DNA of 64,000 nt from Silene conica (lineage: Eukaryota; Streptophyta; Magnoliopsida; Caryophyllales; Caryophyllaceae). Of this stretch, positions 47,014 to 60,214 are shown piece after piece. Location of the stretch: contig CM055317.2 of NCBI GenBank assembly GCA_029255685.2, positions 71,475,460 to 71,539,459 on the forward strand, given 5' to 3'. The translations under genes were made by a program, and so were the position numbers. Each line of letters opens with the position of its first letter. The stretch's first letter is position 1. The notes beneath the pieces are model-generated. The model searched no databases, was not told the DNA's origin, and saw only the letters and a list, made by a program, of their open reading frames with translations.

Positions 47014-48450
47014 AAACTAGCGGTCGTTATACAGTAATTATCCTACCAAACAAATTATATAAACCTAAACTAGACTCTACTAGACTCAAACAAATATAGC
47101 AAAGCGGAAGTCAATGGTCGAACCCACGAGAAAGGAGTTAAACTAAAACTTGCTTAAACACAATTAAACAAAGACTAAATGAAAACTTAATGACGATTAA
47201 AGACTAATGACAAGTAACATATCAACACACAATGGTTAATAACACAAGCGAACAACGATGAGGTAACATAGATGAAGAAACAACAATTGGAAAGCATTCA
47301 ATGAGTGAAAAATGAGTAAAAGTTGGGTTAGACAAAAACACAAACAAGTAATGTGCAGAAATCAATAAGAGAGAAAGACTTCGTGTGACCGTCACAAAGT
47401 CACTCAACAATTGACAAGCTCGACTCTAACAACCCCTAATTTACCTATCCATACTAACCATCTTAAGGTAGTGAATTACACAACTAAACCGTAAATGCAA
47501 TTCCTTTGACTCCAACCACATTCATTAAACCATAAAACAAGGTTACAATCAAGCAATGAAAACTCAAGCGAAAGATGGGATAAAGAAACTAATCTTACTA
47601 CATTAAACCATGATAATAAGAAAAGTCATGTAGTTTCCTACTCAAAAGTATGTTTCATCTAAGCCAACTCAACATACAAATAAGCTTGCTTTAAACAATA
47701 TTACGTAAACTAAACCGATTACTTAACATTTGCAATATTTAAGTAACTAAGATGTAAGGGTGATCAATCCACACAATTAATTACTCAAAATGTAAAATGA
47801 AAACTCGAGAAACTACATTAGATAAATAAGAAAAGGGTTATCGAGTTTTACAAGGTCAAAGTTGGAAACTTTGATCGGAATTACACCAAGAATGAGAAGA
47901 TTATCTTCTCATTGAAAGATCACAACCCAAAACAAAGAAAGATTCAAGCTTCATTACAAGATTAAAAATTTATGTTTTTGTTGCTTCCAAATTGTCTAGA
48001 TATGGGAGTTAAGAGAGTCTTTTAAATCTCCCAATTCTGGATAGATATATAGGCACAAGAATCTAGGTTTTTCATCTCCAAAATAAAGCCCAAAACGCGT
48101 AACAGAGCTGAAAGTTCTAGAGAAAAGCGCAGGCTGCGTCGATTGGCGTAGGCTGCGTCAAATAGCGCAGGGCTGCGGTTTAGTCTGGTAGAAACATCTT
48201 CGAAAGGCCATATTTCTCTCGTTTCTTATCCAAATGAGGTGTGCGACCTATCGTTGGAAAGCTAAGATCACAAGCTTTCACCTCCACTTGGCCTTACATC
48301 AATAGGAGCTCTAGAACTCGAGATATACTCGTTTGAAGTTGACCCTAGTGAAACCGAGTTTTCAATTCTTCCTTTTGCTTGCTTCTCTTTACTTTGCACT
48401 TATTCCCTTCGTTAACCTTTGTCTCTCCTTCTTCTACTTGGTATAGAAAT
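47014..48450. repeat. Unclassified repeat, LTR-like
   Basis: About 1.4 kb without coding potential. It contains the word tcgaacccacgag near 47118, common in LTRs of plant Gypsy elements, and GC-rich gcgcaggctgcg words at 48125-48173. No clean ends or target duplication were found. The frame 47222-47410 is unsupported. Confidence 0.4.
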
Positions 48451-49849
48451 TGTAACATCCCGTATTTTCGTAAAGGAATATGTTAATAATTTAAAGTGAT
48501 TTTTGGAATATAATATTATTTTAATAATACATCGTAAGTTTTATTTTAAAATTTTCCGTTAAGTTCCGTCTTCAGATATTTTAATCTTAAGATGTTGTCA
48601 CTTGGCATCTCATTTCCCGACTTGAGTCCGTTTCACAAACAAATAAAACCCGACTCAAGAAAAAGGTAAAAGGATAACAAACCCTACTTAAGCCTTCCTC
48701 TCCATCGACATCTTATTTCATTTTACAGTAACTTGAAAACCATCATTTCTCTCTTTTTCTCAAGCTTAAAATCAACATCTCGAACCCTTCCCGAACTCGT
48801 ATCAAGGTCTGCTTTACATTTTCGGAATCCTCTCGAGATTTGAAAGCTTCCTATCTCTTTCAATTTCAGTTTCCTTGAAGTCGAAAAAGACGTTGTTTTT
48901 CCCCAAATCCGTTTTAAGCTTATAATCTTCGTTTATTTGATTGTAGGAGTTGGATTAGAGGACCCGGAGGTTGATACTTGCGTTATTGAAGAATATTTAG
49001 GAGCTTAACCCGCTTAAAAGGTGACATTGATGAGTAACTCGGCCTTTTCGTTAAAGTAGCGCAATTTGTGTTTGTTCTTGATTTTATTTCTGATTTTGTG
49101 AGTTATTGATGATGCTTGAGTATAGGAATATGTTAGGAATTCATTTTATATGTTCTTCATATGATTTAATTGAAGTTTATGATGTTCTTATGCTTGAAAC
49201 ATCCATTTTTTCAGTTTTTGCAAAGTTAAGACGAATACAATGTTTGATCCTAATACGTGTTCTATTTGTTCAAAAATCGTATATGAGACGTACTTGGGAT
49301 TGTTATGGGTTGTATGTGTTGATAGTATAGGTTTATACTAGAAATCATGGTTTAGAAGTGCTTGTCAAGGAATAGAGTGAATTGGCAAATTGCAGGAAAC
49401 ACGCGACGAAGGAAACCAACCCGCCACAGGGTGCAGGCTGCGCCTCCCATGCGCAGGCTGCGCACACCCTTGCGCAGGCTGCGTACCCCCTTGAGCAGGC
49501 TGCGTAAAAACCGTTGTAACTTTTTGCTCGTTTAATTGTTATTCAAGCTGTTTTGGGGGCTTATTTCCCAATTGTTTTTAGGATGTTTTAAGTGATGTTT
49601 GGTGGTATATATACTTGGTTTTAAATGTATATTGGAGCTAGTAAAGTCATCATAAGAAGCGTGGTTATCCGTCTCGAGTCGATTAGCTTATAAGGAATCA
49701 CTACTACAAATATAGGTTTAGGAGACGGGGCAAATGGAACGAATTTTTGCGGAACCGTCCTAATTTGTCACTAAATATGCGCGGGATTTTTTAATTCAGA
49801 AATACAAGACGGTTCCCATTATAACCCGTCTTTATTTGTTCTAAATAAA

Positions 49850-50150
49850 CTAAAGAGAACGGTTAAAATACTAAACCGTGCTCTTATGTTAACAATAGGA
49901 AAGCTAAGAGAACGGTTTCATAGAGAACCGATCTCTTTGCTTCTCATTATACTAAAAGAGAACGGTTGGCTTGGGAACCGTTCTCTTTGCTTTTCATAAA
50001 AATTTTCATCATAACTAAAAGAGAACGGTTGCTTTTAGAACCGTTCTCCTTGCTTCAAAAAGAAGACGGTTGTCTTTAGAACCGTTCTCTTTGCTTCTAA
50101 AAGAAGACGGTTTCTTTGTGAACCGTTCTCTTTTCTCTTCATAAAAATTA
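49850..50150. repeat. CACTA left subterminal repeat array
   Basis: At least eight agagaacggtt / aaccgttctct words in alternating orientation, forming a series of small hairpins. In CACTA elements such repeats bind the element's TNPA-like protein. Confidence 0.85.
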
Positions 50151-50993
50151 AACAAACATAACGTGTAACACACAGTAACTGCAGCCTTCGAAAACCTTTG
50201 AAATTCTGCGAATTCAAGTCTGCGTATTTTCCACATTCAGTCTTCTTCTTGCTATCAATCTGCGAATTCAATCTTGCTATCAATCGTCCGCCATAGTTTC
50301 TTCTTCACCAAGCAACTGAACCATAATCGTACGCCCTCTTTCTCCTTCACTCTTGTTTGAATTATCAATTTTTTCTGAATGTTTATGTGGTTTTGATTTT
50401 GAATAATATATGATGTATAATTTGTGGTTTTCATGTTGAATATATGGTTTGTATGTGATTTGGATGAGGAATATGATGTATATTGTGGGTTAATGTATAT
50501 GATGAAGGTTTTGATGTTGAATATATGGTTTGTATGTTTTTTCTGAAATTGTAGTTCATAGTACAGACCCAATGTGTTCATTCGTGTTGCTGCTGCATAC
50601 CATCTACTGCCACTGCACTTCCTTTGCATCTAGACTCTACTCCAGTATGATTAATGTCCTATGCTTACTACTACTGTTGCTGTAACTACTACGATATTGC
50701 ACCAGACCCCCCCTACTGCACTCATTTTTCTACTTCGTTCTGTCCGCTTCTTTGGTCTGTTCAGACCAGAACAGCCACTGAACGCATTGGCCTGGTATTC
50801 TGGTCTGTTTTGGGTCCATTTTCTGGACTGTTTTCAGGTATGTTATGTGCTATTTTATGTCTGTTACGGGTATAGTAACCATTACGGGCAGTAGCCTATG
50901 TGTAGAATGCAGTAGCGAGTATGTAGCAGTGGGCAGAATGTATGTAGTTCATAGTACAGACCCACAGTCTAAATCATACACAAATCAACTGTT

Positions 50994-51140
50994 ATCGTCC
51001 TTAGTATTATTATCGTCCTTAGTATTATTATTGCTATTAGTATTATTATTGCTATTAGTATTATTATCGTCCTTAGTATTATTATCGTGATATTATTACT
51101 ATTAGTATTCTTATTGCTATTAGTATTATTATCGTTAATA
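50994..51140. repeat. Short-unit array in the CACTA element
   Basis: Repeats of ttagtattattat followed by cgtcc or tgcta, unit about 18 bp. It yields a meaningless Leu/Ser-rich frame. Confidence 0.8.
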
Positions 51141-51191
51141 ATTGAATTATGAATTTAATAATTGAATTATGTTGTAATTATGTAGCCGAAT

Positions 51192-51851
51192 ATGGCTCGT
51201 ACTTGGATGATTAATGGGAAAAAGGGCGAAGTAGAATATGATGCCGGGTTAGCTGAATTTTACGACTTCGTAATAAAGAACGTGAAAGACAAATCTAGTA
51301 TGGCGTGCCCTTGTGATATGTGCCGGAATATTAGGTATATGAGCTTTGGAGATGTAAGAATACATTTAAATAAGACAAATTTTAATCCAAAGTACACTTG
51401 TTGGATTTTCCATTGAGAATCAAAAAATTTAGATGGAATAGATGTACAATTTGGGGAGATTGAGAGAGAAACATGCTTGAGTGACGATGAAGAGCCCGAT
51501 GAGTCTAATTCACTAGAAGATCCGGGTTGTAATATGAATACTGAGGCAGGAGATGGGTGTGACGATATGTTGGATAAATCATGGGGAGATATGTTTGGAG
51601 GTGATGAGCAAGAAGGTATTGTAGATGAAACTGATGAGGATCTTGATGAAAATGATTTGGAGGATACCAGTGTTGTATTGGAGAAATTGAAAGATTCCGA
51701 AGTGCCTCTTTATAGTAGTTGTAAGCACACTAAATTGGCAGCTCTTGTTAAGTTATATAATTTAAAAGCAACAAATGGGTGGAGTGACAAGAGTTTCACA
51801 GACCTCCTGAAATTATATAAACCTGGCTATCTATATATACAGGGCCTTTGA
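51192..51851 (+). pseudogene. TNP2-type CACTA transposase, N-terminal fragment
   Basis: From ATG 51192 the frame reads ARTWMINGKKGEVEYDAGL, CPCDMCRN and VRIHLNKTNFNPKYTCWIF, the transposase-associated domain (PF13963 type) found at the start of plant CACTA transposases. One TGA (51414-51416) sits where the family has a Gly codon. The same frame continues through an acidic linker to LYSSCKHTKLAALVKLYNLK and NGWSDKSFTDLLKL, the usual entry to the transposase core, then ends at 51851. The DDE core is absent. Confidence 0.85.
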
Positions 51852-52033
51852 GAAAACGAACTCTATCGATCCACTTGCAAAATATGAGGCCAATGGCGTT
51901 GTTTGGAAAAAGATTAAGGTACTTCTTGTATATATAGTATATATCTATATATATATATTAACACATTGTTTCTCTTATTAAGTATAGTACATGTGCGTGA
52001 AGTATTTATTTATAATATGAGCTACCCTTTCAG

Positions 52034-52341
52034 GCCCCTTTGCAGCCTTGTGGTTCCGTTTTATGTGGATATTATATTTGTCGATACATGTTGGACGTCA
52101 TCAAAGGAAGATATGTTACTATTACTCCAAATGTACGTATGTTTTTGGTTTTTTAGTTCATTTTACTTATATATATAGGAGTCTTGGATAAAAATTTTCT
52201 AACCAATTTTTGAAAATTTGTTTGTAGTTCATGCTTAGAGCCCCATTGACATATCCGCTTGAGCTGATTGACGAGGTGAGGGATATATGGGCTAACTTTG
52301 CGCTCCAGTTTAAGTCACCCATGAACGATGATGAAGTTTAG
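52034..52341 (+). pseudogene. Ulp1-like cysteine protease, C-terminal fragment
   Basis: Two exon-like pieces, 52034-52132 and 52228-52341, separated by a GT-AG intron in phase, read QPCGSVLCGYYICRYMLDVI then YPLELIDEVRDIWANFAL to a stop. QPxGSxLCGYY is the Gln...Cys active-site end of Ulp1 proteases that many plant CACTA and Mutator elements carry. The His/Asp part is missing. Confidence 0.7.
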
Positions 52342-52559
52342 CTTAAGTCGTAGCTAGAAGTTTAGCTTAAGTACATACGTATTGTATCTAGAATTTGTGG
52401 ATCGGAAAGTATGTTGTATATATGAATGATGTAGCTTAGTTGTTGGAGCAATGTAATATGAATGATGTAGTTGTTGGAGCAATGTTATTGTACGCTTATT
52501 TGCAGGAAAAATTATAGGCCGGATGAATTATAAATTAAATTATTAAAAAAAAAATAGCA

Positions 52560-52990
52560 GGTGCAAAGAGAACGGTTATGTTCTCAAGCGTGCTCTATTA
52601 ATTCAAAAACATGGCGCGAAGTTGTAACAAAAGAGAACGGTTCAAACCATAACCGTCCTGGTAAGTACCCTAAGAGAACGGTTTAACATGGCAAAGAGAA
52701 CGGTTAAACAGGGAAAAGAGAACGGTTGTGCAGGACATAAGAGCACGGTTCAAACCATAACCGTTCTGGTAAGTCACCTAAGAGAACGGTTTAACATGGC
52801 AAAGAGCACGGTTAAACAGGGCAAAGAGAACGGTTGAGCAGGACATAAGAGCACGGTTCACGTCAGAACCGTTCTGGTAAGTGCATTACTAAGAGCACGG
52901 TTGAACCGTTCTCTTAGGTAAAGAGCACGGCCAGGGGGAGCACAGTTCCGCCTCTCATAGGAGAACGGTTTTTAACCGTCTTCGTATCTG
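52560..52990. repeat. CACTA right subterminal repeat array
   Basis: More than twelve agagaacggtt, agagcacggtt and aaccgttct words, some in tandem 20-30 bp apart with aacatggca or aacaggg(c/a)aa spacers. Confidence 0.88.
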
Positions 52991-53242
52991 TATTTTGTAG
53001 TAGTGAATTGATTACGGATATTGTGCATGAAGATAGTTAGCTTTTAGGGATTTGCTTGTTAAGAGTCCTATCATATTTTAATCATGTTGTGAGGCTCATA
53101 TAGTTGGTTTGAGATGTATATTTATTTAATATGAGACTCATTAATCGAATTTACATTCGTTCTTTCTTAATAAATCGCATGTTTGGTAATAAATTGGTAT
53201 CCGTTGTTTATTCGCGAAATGAGGTATCACTTGAGTAGTAAC

Positions 53243-54484
53243 TGTTAGGTTTACTTATCTCATAAACTAATTATTTTAGTCATACTAACAAAATATTAAT
53301 TAACATTTTAATTAAACAAACTTTAGATCTTATGCATGCTAAATTTATGCGGAAATAGGAGAAATTCGAACCCTTACACACGGTCCAAATAATAGCAAGG
53401 ATGATCCTCCAAGTATTCAACAAGAACACCTCCTTTGTGATGCACCAAGACAACCCTTTGAATGAACCGAAAACTTGAGTATGCTAGTACCAAAAATCGG
53501 TTTTCCTTAACAATATAAGTTCTAATTTGAACTTAGTATACTAATGTAATATCTTTTATATAATTAGTATTGTTATTATCTTATAATAATTTTTAGAGGT
53601 TTTTGTTTATTTTTCTCACACTTAGAAAAATTTTTGCATCAAGATTAGAATGTTATGTGTACAATGCACAACATATAAATGGGTGTTTTAGGGTAGTGGT
53701 GGCCGGGTATGGGGAAGAACAAGAGAGGGAACATCTTCACTTCTCAATGCACTAGGGTGGCTCTAGGTGTGGGTTCTCAAGGCTTTTGTTTAAACATAAT
53801 GATTATGGTGTATTTAACACACTAATAATCCACACAACCACCTCCACTAGCCGTCCATTTTAACTTAAAATGGTCATCCATTTTACATTTTGTCAATTGT
53901 ATAATTGTGCATTATGTGACATGTTATATGTCACAAATCAATAAAACACAATTATCTTAATCTAAAACATATAAATATTTATCGTATAAATATTGTATAT
54001 AATTAAATAAATCATATTTATCAATTGACAAGTAATACATAATTACTAGTATAAAATGGTTATTAATAATAATCGTCAATACGATTTACAACTTTTGTAT
54101 TAATACACAACCCGATTCATTCTAATTACGATATCGTAAAATATCGTTCAATGTTTAATAATTGATACGTTTCAATTTTAAACGTAAATCTTACAATAAG
54201 ATTTAACCTCAGATTTCTCAGTATACGAGTTTAAGGAATATGATCAAATCGTATCAATATACATTTGATCACTTTATCAATTAAGGAAATTGTCCTATAG
54301 GTGTGACCTAAAGGGATCAACTGACCACCACCGTCATACGACAGTAATGTCAAACTCTAGCTAGCCAATCATTACCGATTAATGTTGGTCAGTTGACTAA
54401 TATAAATCGTATCATCTCTTGCGCATTCTCGTCATGAGATTTAATTACGTGATCGCACTATTATTGATGACACATTTCCCAACA
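53243..54484 (-). repeat. Copia-D 3' LTR
   Basis: tgttagg to cccaaca, 1,242 bp, followed by polypurine tract ctctcccacttctcc (plus). The stem-loop block is at 54309-54399. Confidence 0.92.
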
Positions 54485-56816
54485 CTCTCCCACTTCTCCT
54501 CGACAAGTGTGCATCACCAATTCTCTTGTCCTATTACAATCTCCCACTCAATGCAAGATGTCTCTCTGAGGTCGTACTTGCATTCGATCATATCATGAGT
54601 GGTTTCCTCGATCTGGAGAATAACTGTTTGACCGGAATTATCTACCATAGATACCTTCCGAGCGTGGCCACGCATTTCCAGTTAACTTCTCCTCGAGTGG
54701 CCTTGAGATTTGAACAACCCTGACAAGGGGTGGACAATTTCTATCGCACTACTTCCTTCAACCAGTCACAATCAGTCACAACCCAAAGCAATCCCATTTG
54801 ACTCCAGTTACGAAAAGTCGTAGAGAATGGATCAAGGTTATGCCTAAACTGTACCATCTTGGGAGAGTAATCTTTAGTCTAAGAATTGACTCACAAGAAT
54901 ACTATAGCAGCTCTCGCCACGACCCGACTATTATAAAATTTCCAGAACTCTATAAGCGGTCACTTTGCCCGACAGAGTGTCTCTTGCAGTCTGCCTATGT
55001 GATCGACTAGTCATCACATATGACTCTATGGCACTTGAACTTGCCATCAGTCGCCTCACATTCTAGTCGCTTTGAGATGTCACCTCATATAAGCGGCCAG
55101 GGCCATACTAAGTCAATCCAGTTCACTTTATGGGGTTCAAAATTGTCTCTTACAACCCATTTGGAGTTTGACAAAGTATCTTTCATTTTGAGTTAATTGT
55201 AACTCAAATGACATTGTCATGCAAAAACAGTCAATACTATTTCATTGCAATTGATGCACGATCATCAATTTGTATTAGTGTTTTACGAATAAACCTTTTA
55301 TTAATGATTCTAAAACTTACAAATTTTAGTCTCCTTCCATCTCATATTATCTCATATAATATGATCTTATTTGAGCACACATCTAGAACTCATTCTAGAT
55401 CTTGAGTTCCCTTTTCTTAGGGAAGCTCCCACTGTTATCTTATAACTTGTGACGTATGGATATATTAGAGGGATTAAAGAATCACTCGAAATTATCTAGT
55501 CACTTATGTACTGAAATCTATATTGTAGTTATTTATGATTTCATCACTTAATTATTTTCAAACATCTTGGCTATTTTATCAAGGTTATTCATATCTAACC
55601 ATATTGATTTCTAATGGGCGACCTTTTATTATCAATATAATAAACCTTCCCGTAAAGCTCCATCATTGTATGATATAAGGTATTTTGTTCATCTAGAATT
55701 GAGAACCTCTCATTCTTTACACCTTAAAGAATCACCCATCCTCTCTAAATGGTAGGTTCAATTCTTTAATGAATATCGCTCCCACTAAAAACAATATCAC
55801 TCGATCTCTTAAATGAACCTTTCATTTCTCGCATGTAAATCTTTATTTATAACTTGAATCATTATCACCATCATTATCCCTATAGTGATCTACCTTTATT
55901 CAATCGTCATCACATGAATTCCTAACATCACTTTTCGATACAACATATACTACTGTCGAGGAAACTGAGATGATTTCTCCTCTATTATCTTATAATTTTG
56001 AGAATATCATTATTTCAAGGAACCGATTTCCTTCCGATTTCATACGGGCTTTCGTGTCTCCTCTCTTTGAAATAATGAACATAAGGAACATTTCCTCTAG
56101 TGTCCTCTCGTAGTTTCTTTGTTTCTTCATTTAGGGTTCTTCTTAAGACTCCCTTGTGGGATTCTTCTCTAAGATCCTACATTTATATCATTGGTTTGCG
56201 GGCGAAAATCTTTTCTCCCACTCTATCCTTTTAAAAATAACCTTTATTTGTATAAGGATAGCTATTTTCGATTAAACCAATGTATTTGAATGATTGAAAA
56301 GTTATATAGATGTGTTTGAACTCATTCTCATTTTCACTTAAAATGAAAATCTTATAATGAACTAATGATGTCTCATTTTGATTGAAAGTATCTCATGGGA
56401 TGTAGTTCTCTATTTTAATCAACACTTTGATTATATTATGTTGATCGTATCAATGTTTCTTATTGAGTGATAAAATCACCATTATTCATGTTTTAACAAG
56501 GCATGCAATTTATTTTAGAAATCAAGTAATTGATTAAGAACAAAAGTAGTGACTCGGGTTGAAAACCAAGTCACTAATATCCAAAATTACAACCATTGTT
56601 TTAGGATTCAAATCCTTGTCTTACAAGAAAGTAAATTGTTCTAGAAATAAAATGCAAGATATGAAAGAAGACAATATGAAAAATTAGAGCCAAGCTCTTT
56701 AACTCTTCGATCAATTGGATGCTACCATAGTCATCGAAGTAAGGAACTTCATGCTTCCTTCTCCTTGCCCTTATCATTAGGAGGTGGCCCTTTAAAAAAA
56801 TTAAAAAGGGTAAATA
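54485..56816 (-). other. Copia-D region in place of pol
   Basis: The first 650 bases repeat the conserved 3' noncoding block of Copia-1. From about 55150 to 56816 the sequence is AT-rich, with scattered ctcccact words, and no coding frame or insertion boundary was recognised. It takes the place that pol occupies in the other families. Confidence 0.5.
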
Positions 56817-57766
56817 TCAACAAAATTGTATCACTATACATAAGTTGATAAATGAATTTAAACGAGAATTTTTACCTACGGCGGTTGCCTTTCCATTTTT
56901 TAGATCGCTTAAGTATTTGGGGCAATTTCTCTTCCAATGTCCTATCCTCGTGCAATAATGGCACTTATCTTCAGATTTTGAAGACGAGGTGGAAGCGCCT
57001 TTCGAAAAGGTCTTTTCTTTGGTCGGTTTGGGCTTGAATGTTTTCTTGCCCTTGCCCTTGAAGGCATTCCTTTTGAAGCTTGTTTTCCCCTTCTTCTCGA
57101 TGTTCAAGACATCTTTAGTGGAACTTTCATGAAGTCCCATATCCCTCTCGGCTTGGACGAGCATCTTATGCAATTCATCCAATGTGGTCTCTTGATTTCG
57201 CATATTAAAATTCACCCGGAATTGTGTCTACGATTTCACCTATCATTGAGCGAGTGAAGAACTCGGTCAATGATGAGAGAGTCGGGAACATCAACTCCTT
57301 GCACTTTTAGAGTCTCTGCGAGCTCAACTAGTTTGAGCACATGAGGGCTTATCTTTTGCCCTTCCTTCAAGCTAATGTCGAAGAAGGCGGAAGCCGCCTC
57401 ATATTGAATCACCCTTGGAGTTTGCGAAAACATTGTCGCAAGCTTGGTGTATATCTCATATGATGTGGTCAACTTGATCATACTCCTTTGGAGATCCGGC
57501 TCCATGGAGAAGATGAGCACATTTTTAAGAGCGGAGGACTCTTTCATGTAGGCTTCATAGGCCTCACGAGTTTGGACCGAGGAACGAGCGGTCGGAGCGG
57601 TTGGAGCGGCTTCGGATAGGTAACGAGTCTTATCGTCACCTTGAGCGGCCAAAAGTAATTGCGCATCCCAATCCTTAAAATTTGAGCCATGCTTATCGAG
57701 TTTGCAACGATCCATAAAGGATCGAAGCCATGAAACGTTAGTGAGAGGTGGAGCGTTGGTAGCCAT
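56817..57766 (-). pseudogene. Copia-D gag, stop plus frameshift
   Basis: From ATG 57766 a copia gag core of 176 codons (SWLRSFMDRCKLDKHGSNF, MEPDLQRSMIKLTTSYEIY, DSLIIDRVLHSLNDR) ends at a TGA near 57236. In another frame it continues (TQFRVNFNMRNQETTLDEL) through a Lys-rich linker to a zinc knuckle (CHYCTRIGHWKRNC) and stops at 56817. It is closely related to Copia-B gag. Confidence 0.88.
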
Positions 57767-60200
57767 TGGGGATGATGTTGAAAATTAAACTACAATAAAA
57801 ATGAAGGAATTAAAACAACGTCATTTTTAAAACTCGTAAATAATTTTAAACAAGTTTAGTCTATTTACTTAATGATCTCTTACCCAATTAAGTAAACAAT
57901 CCCGAGACCCAAACCCATACTAATTCGGGCACGGTATAGCCAATTCAACCCGTATTGGTATAATTTGGTGGATTAACCTTTTAATCGGTTCTACCTTAGA
58001 ACTCTCGGTCGACAATTTTCTAAAAATCGTCTTTAGCCCGAACTTATTGCAACTACGGTTACGAATACTTTCGTTGAGATCGACCAAATTTTAAGGTGTA
58101 ATCTTATTACCCCACTTACCCAACGTGACAATTTTAGTACCCCGGTATAGCCGAGCCTACATTCTTGTGAAGAAGGGATTCATGGGTCCATACTTTTTGG
58201 TAAGGCTAAGTCTCAATATTCATATGTAAGAGATCTAGTCAAATTTTATTATCTATCTCCGTTTAAGTGAACTAAGTCGGTGAACTATCGATAAAATAAA
58301 TGACTAGGTCGACTAAGTCGAATAAAATGCATGACATGATATATGACGATTTGGCTATGCATGCAAACATATAAAACAAAATAAAAGCATAAAAATAAAC
58401 CCTAGTATGACCTTTTCTAGAAAAGAAATAATAAAAGTACAAATTCGGAAACCAACTCCTTTGGTCCCTTGAACTTCACGAGGCACGCTTCCCGAGGTAA
58501 ACATCGTCTTCGTCGGAACTCCTTTCGGAATGGCACCGTCTTCAAGGATCTCCGGAATTTACAAAAATTACAACTTTTCTAGTCTACTTTATACATTATA
58601 AAATTGGAATAAATTACAATTGGGTGATACGAGATCACAAAATTACAACCGAATCAATAACCCCTTTCATTACGGGAATTACCGATTAAACTAAGGCCAT
58701 ACTAAGTAAATTACATAATCCAAAATTACGTAAATAAAATCATGACATTCATAATTAAAATATGCAATGCTTATGAATATATGAACTATCATGCAAACCC
58801 TAAGCCAAATCGTCCTATTTAAATATCAATTATATAAATAGTTATCGTATACCTCGGTTTTATGGAATCGCGTGTTTTAACGTTTAACAACACTATGCAT
58901 AATGTGAATCGGGATTCACTCTTAAGTTAATCATCCCAACTCTTTTAGGTTTCAAAATTTAGTCTTACTCAAACTTTGAACATGACTTAACTTAATATAT
59001 TTTTAATATTGTTCGGTATTACTCGGTTTTGCGGGAAAAATAATATAAAAATAAAAAAGAGTCATAAATTTCGAAAATTTCAAAATTCAAATTTTGAAAA
59101 TTCTAGAATGTTCTTAAAATTTCAGAACTTTAAAATATTAGTATTTATCCGGTTTTAACATTTATTTCGAAAATAAGACGTAAAACGAGCATTTTAAGTC
59201 GGAAAATTAAATAATTAGTTCCATAAATGCAAATAAAATACTAATAATAATTTTACACTTTCCAAAATACTTTAAGAACATGAAATGGACAGAAAATTAA
59301 ATGGAACACTGCCCAATGAGCCGAAATTTTAATAAATATGACTCTTTTTATTTCAATTTTAAATACAACTTTTCAACAAATTAAAATTAAATAAAACAGA
59401 AACTTTTGGCTCCCAAGAAAATTATGGTGATGAACATATCATATATTACTAATATGGGTTAAATTTTCCGGCCATTTTAACAACTATTGCAAATTTTAAC
59501 GATTTTCGTCATATATCGTACAATTTTAACCTTTAAAATCATTTCTCAAGCATAAATTAGATAAAAATCTCGAAATTTTTATACATGCTGGGAATAATAT
59601 ATATGACATCGTGTTAAATTTTTATGGCCAAATTCCAACTTAAACTATTAAAGTCGAAATAATGTCACTAATTACCCGATTTTTACATTAAAAATCTATA
59701 ATAATGCAATATATGAGATAAATTTCTGGAAAATTTAGCATACATTTTAAATATTGCATGTGACATACTCATAAATTTTATAGTCAAATTCCAAATATAA
59801 CTATACAAACCCATTTTTATCCATCTTATTGCATTTTAACATTTAAAATTCATATCCCATGTATTATAAGTCCATAATTTACGAAAATTCATATTTCATA
59901 ACATATGATATACATGTGAAAACATACTGAAAAATCTTGGCCAAAAGATTATTTTAACTATTTTTCCCAAAATAAACAATTTTTAACCATTAAAATTAAT
60001 AAAAACCGAGAATAAAAATACCAATGAACAATATATATGCAAAATATATTCCAAATATCCTAAAAACATTTTAGAATCAGTAGGTACTCATGCATAAATT
60101 ATTTCGGCCATATCATATACTAAACGAAATATCAATTTTTATTTTGTTATCCTAATAACTCCGTAAAAAATAAAACGGAAAGCATGCAAACAACCTAGTT
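57767..60200 (-). other. Copia-D 5' leader
   Basis: About 2.4 kb, AT-rich, colinear in part with the Copia-1 leader (4617-7065), including blocks near 57900-58010, 58350 and 58440-58560. No ORF or insertion was seen. Confidence 0.6.
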
Positions 60201-60212
60201 GCTCTGATACCA
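60201..60212 (-). other. Copia-D primer-binding site
   Basis: The minus strand reads tggtatcagagc, initiator Met tRNA, two bases from the LTR. Confidence 0.9.
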
Positions 60213-60214
60213 AT

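Larger units (their letters stand above)
49699..53005 (+). mobile_element. CACTA (En/Spm) element, deleted
   Basis: Ends cactactacaaatata and, read inward from the right, cactactacaaaataca are flanked by the 3-bp duplication aat (49696-49698 and 53006-53008). Both subterminal regions are packed with agagaacggtt and its inverse. Inside are the N-terminal part of a TNP2-type transposase (51192-51851) and the end of a Ulp1-like protease frame (52034-52341). The catalytic transposase core is missing, so it is non-autonomous. Confidence 0.93.

Noticed and set aside
50845..51090. Leu/Ser-rich 81-codon frame
   Set aside because: It is the translation of a tta/att short-unit array inside the CACTA element.
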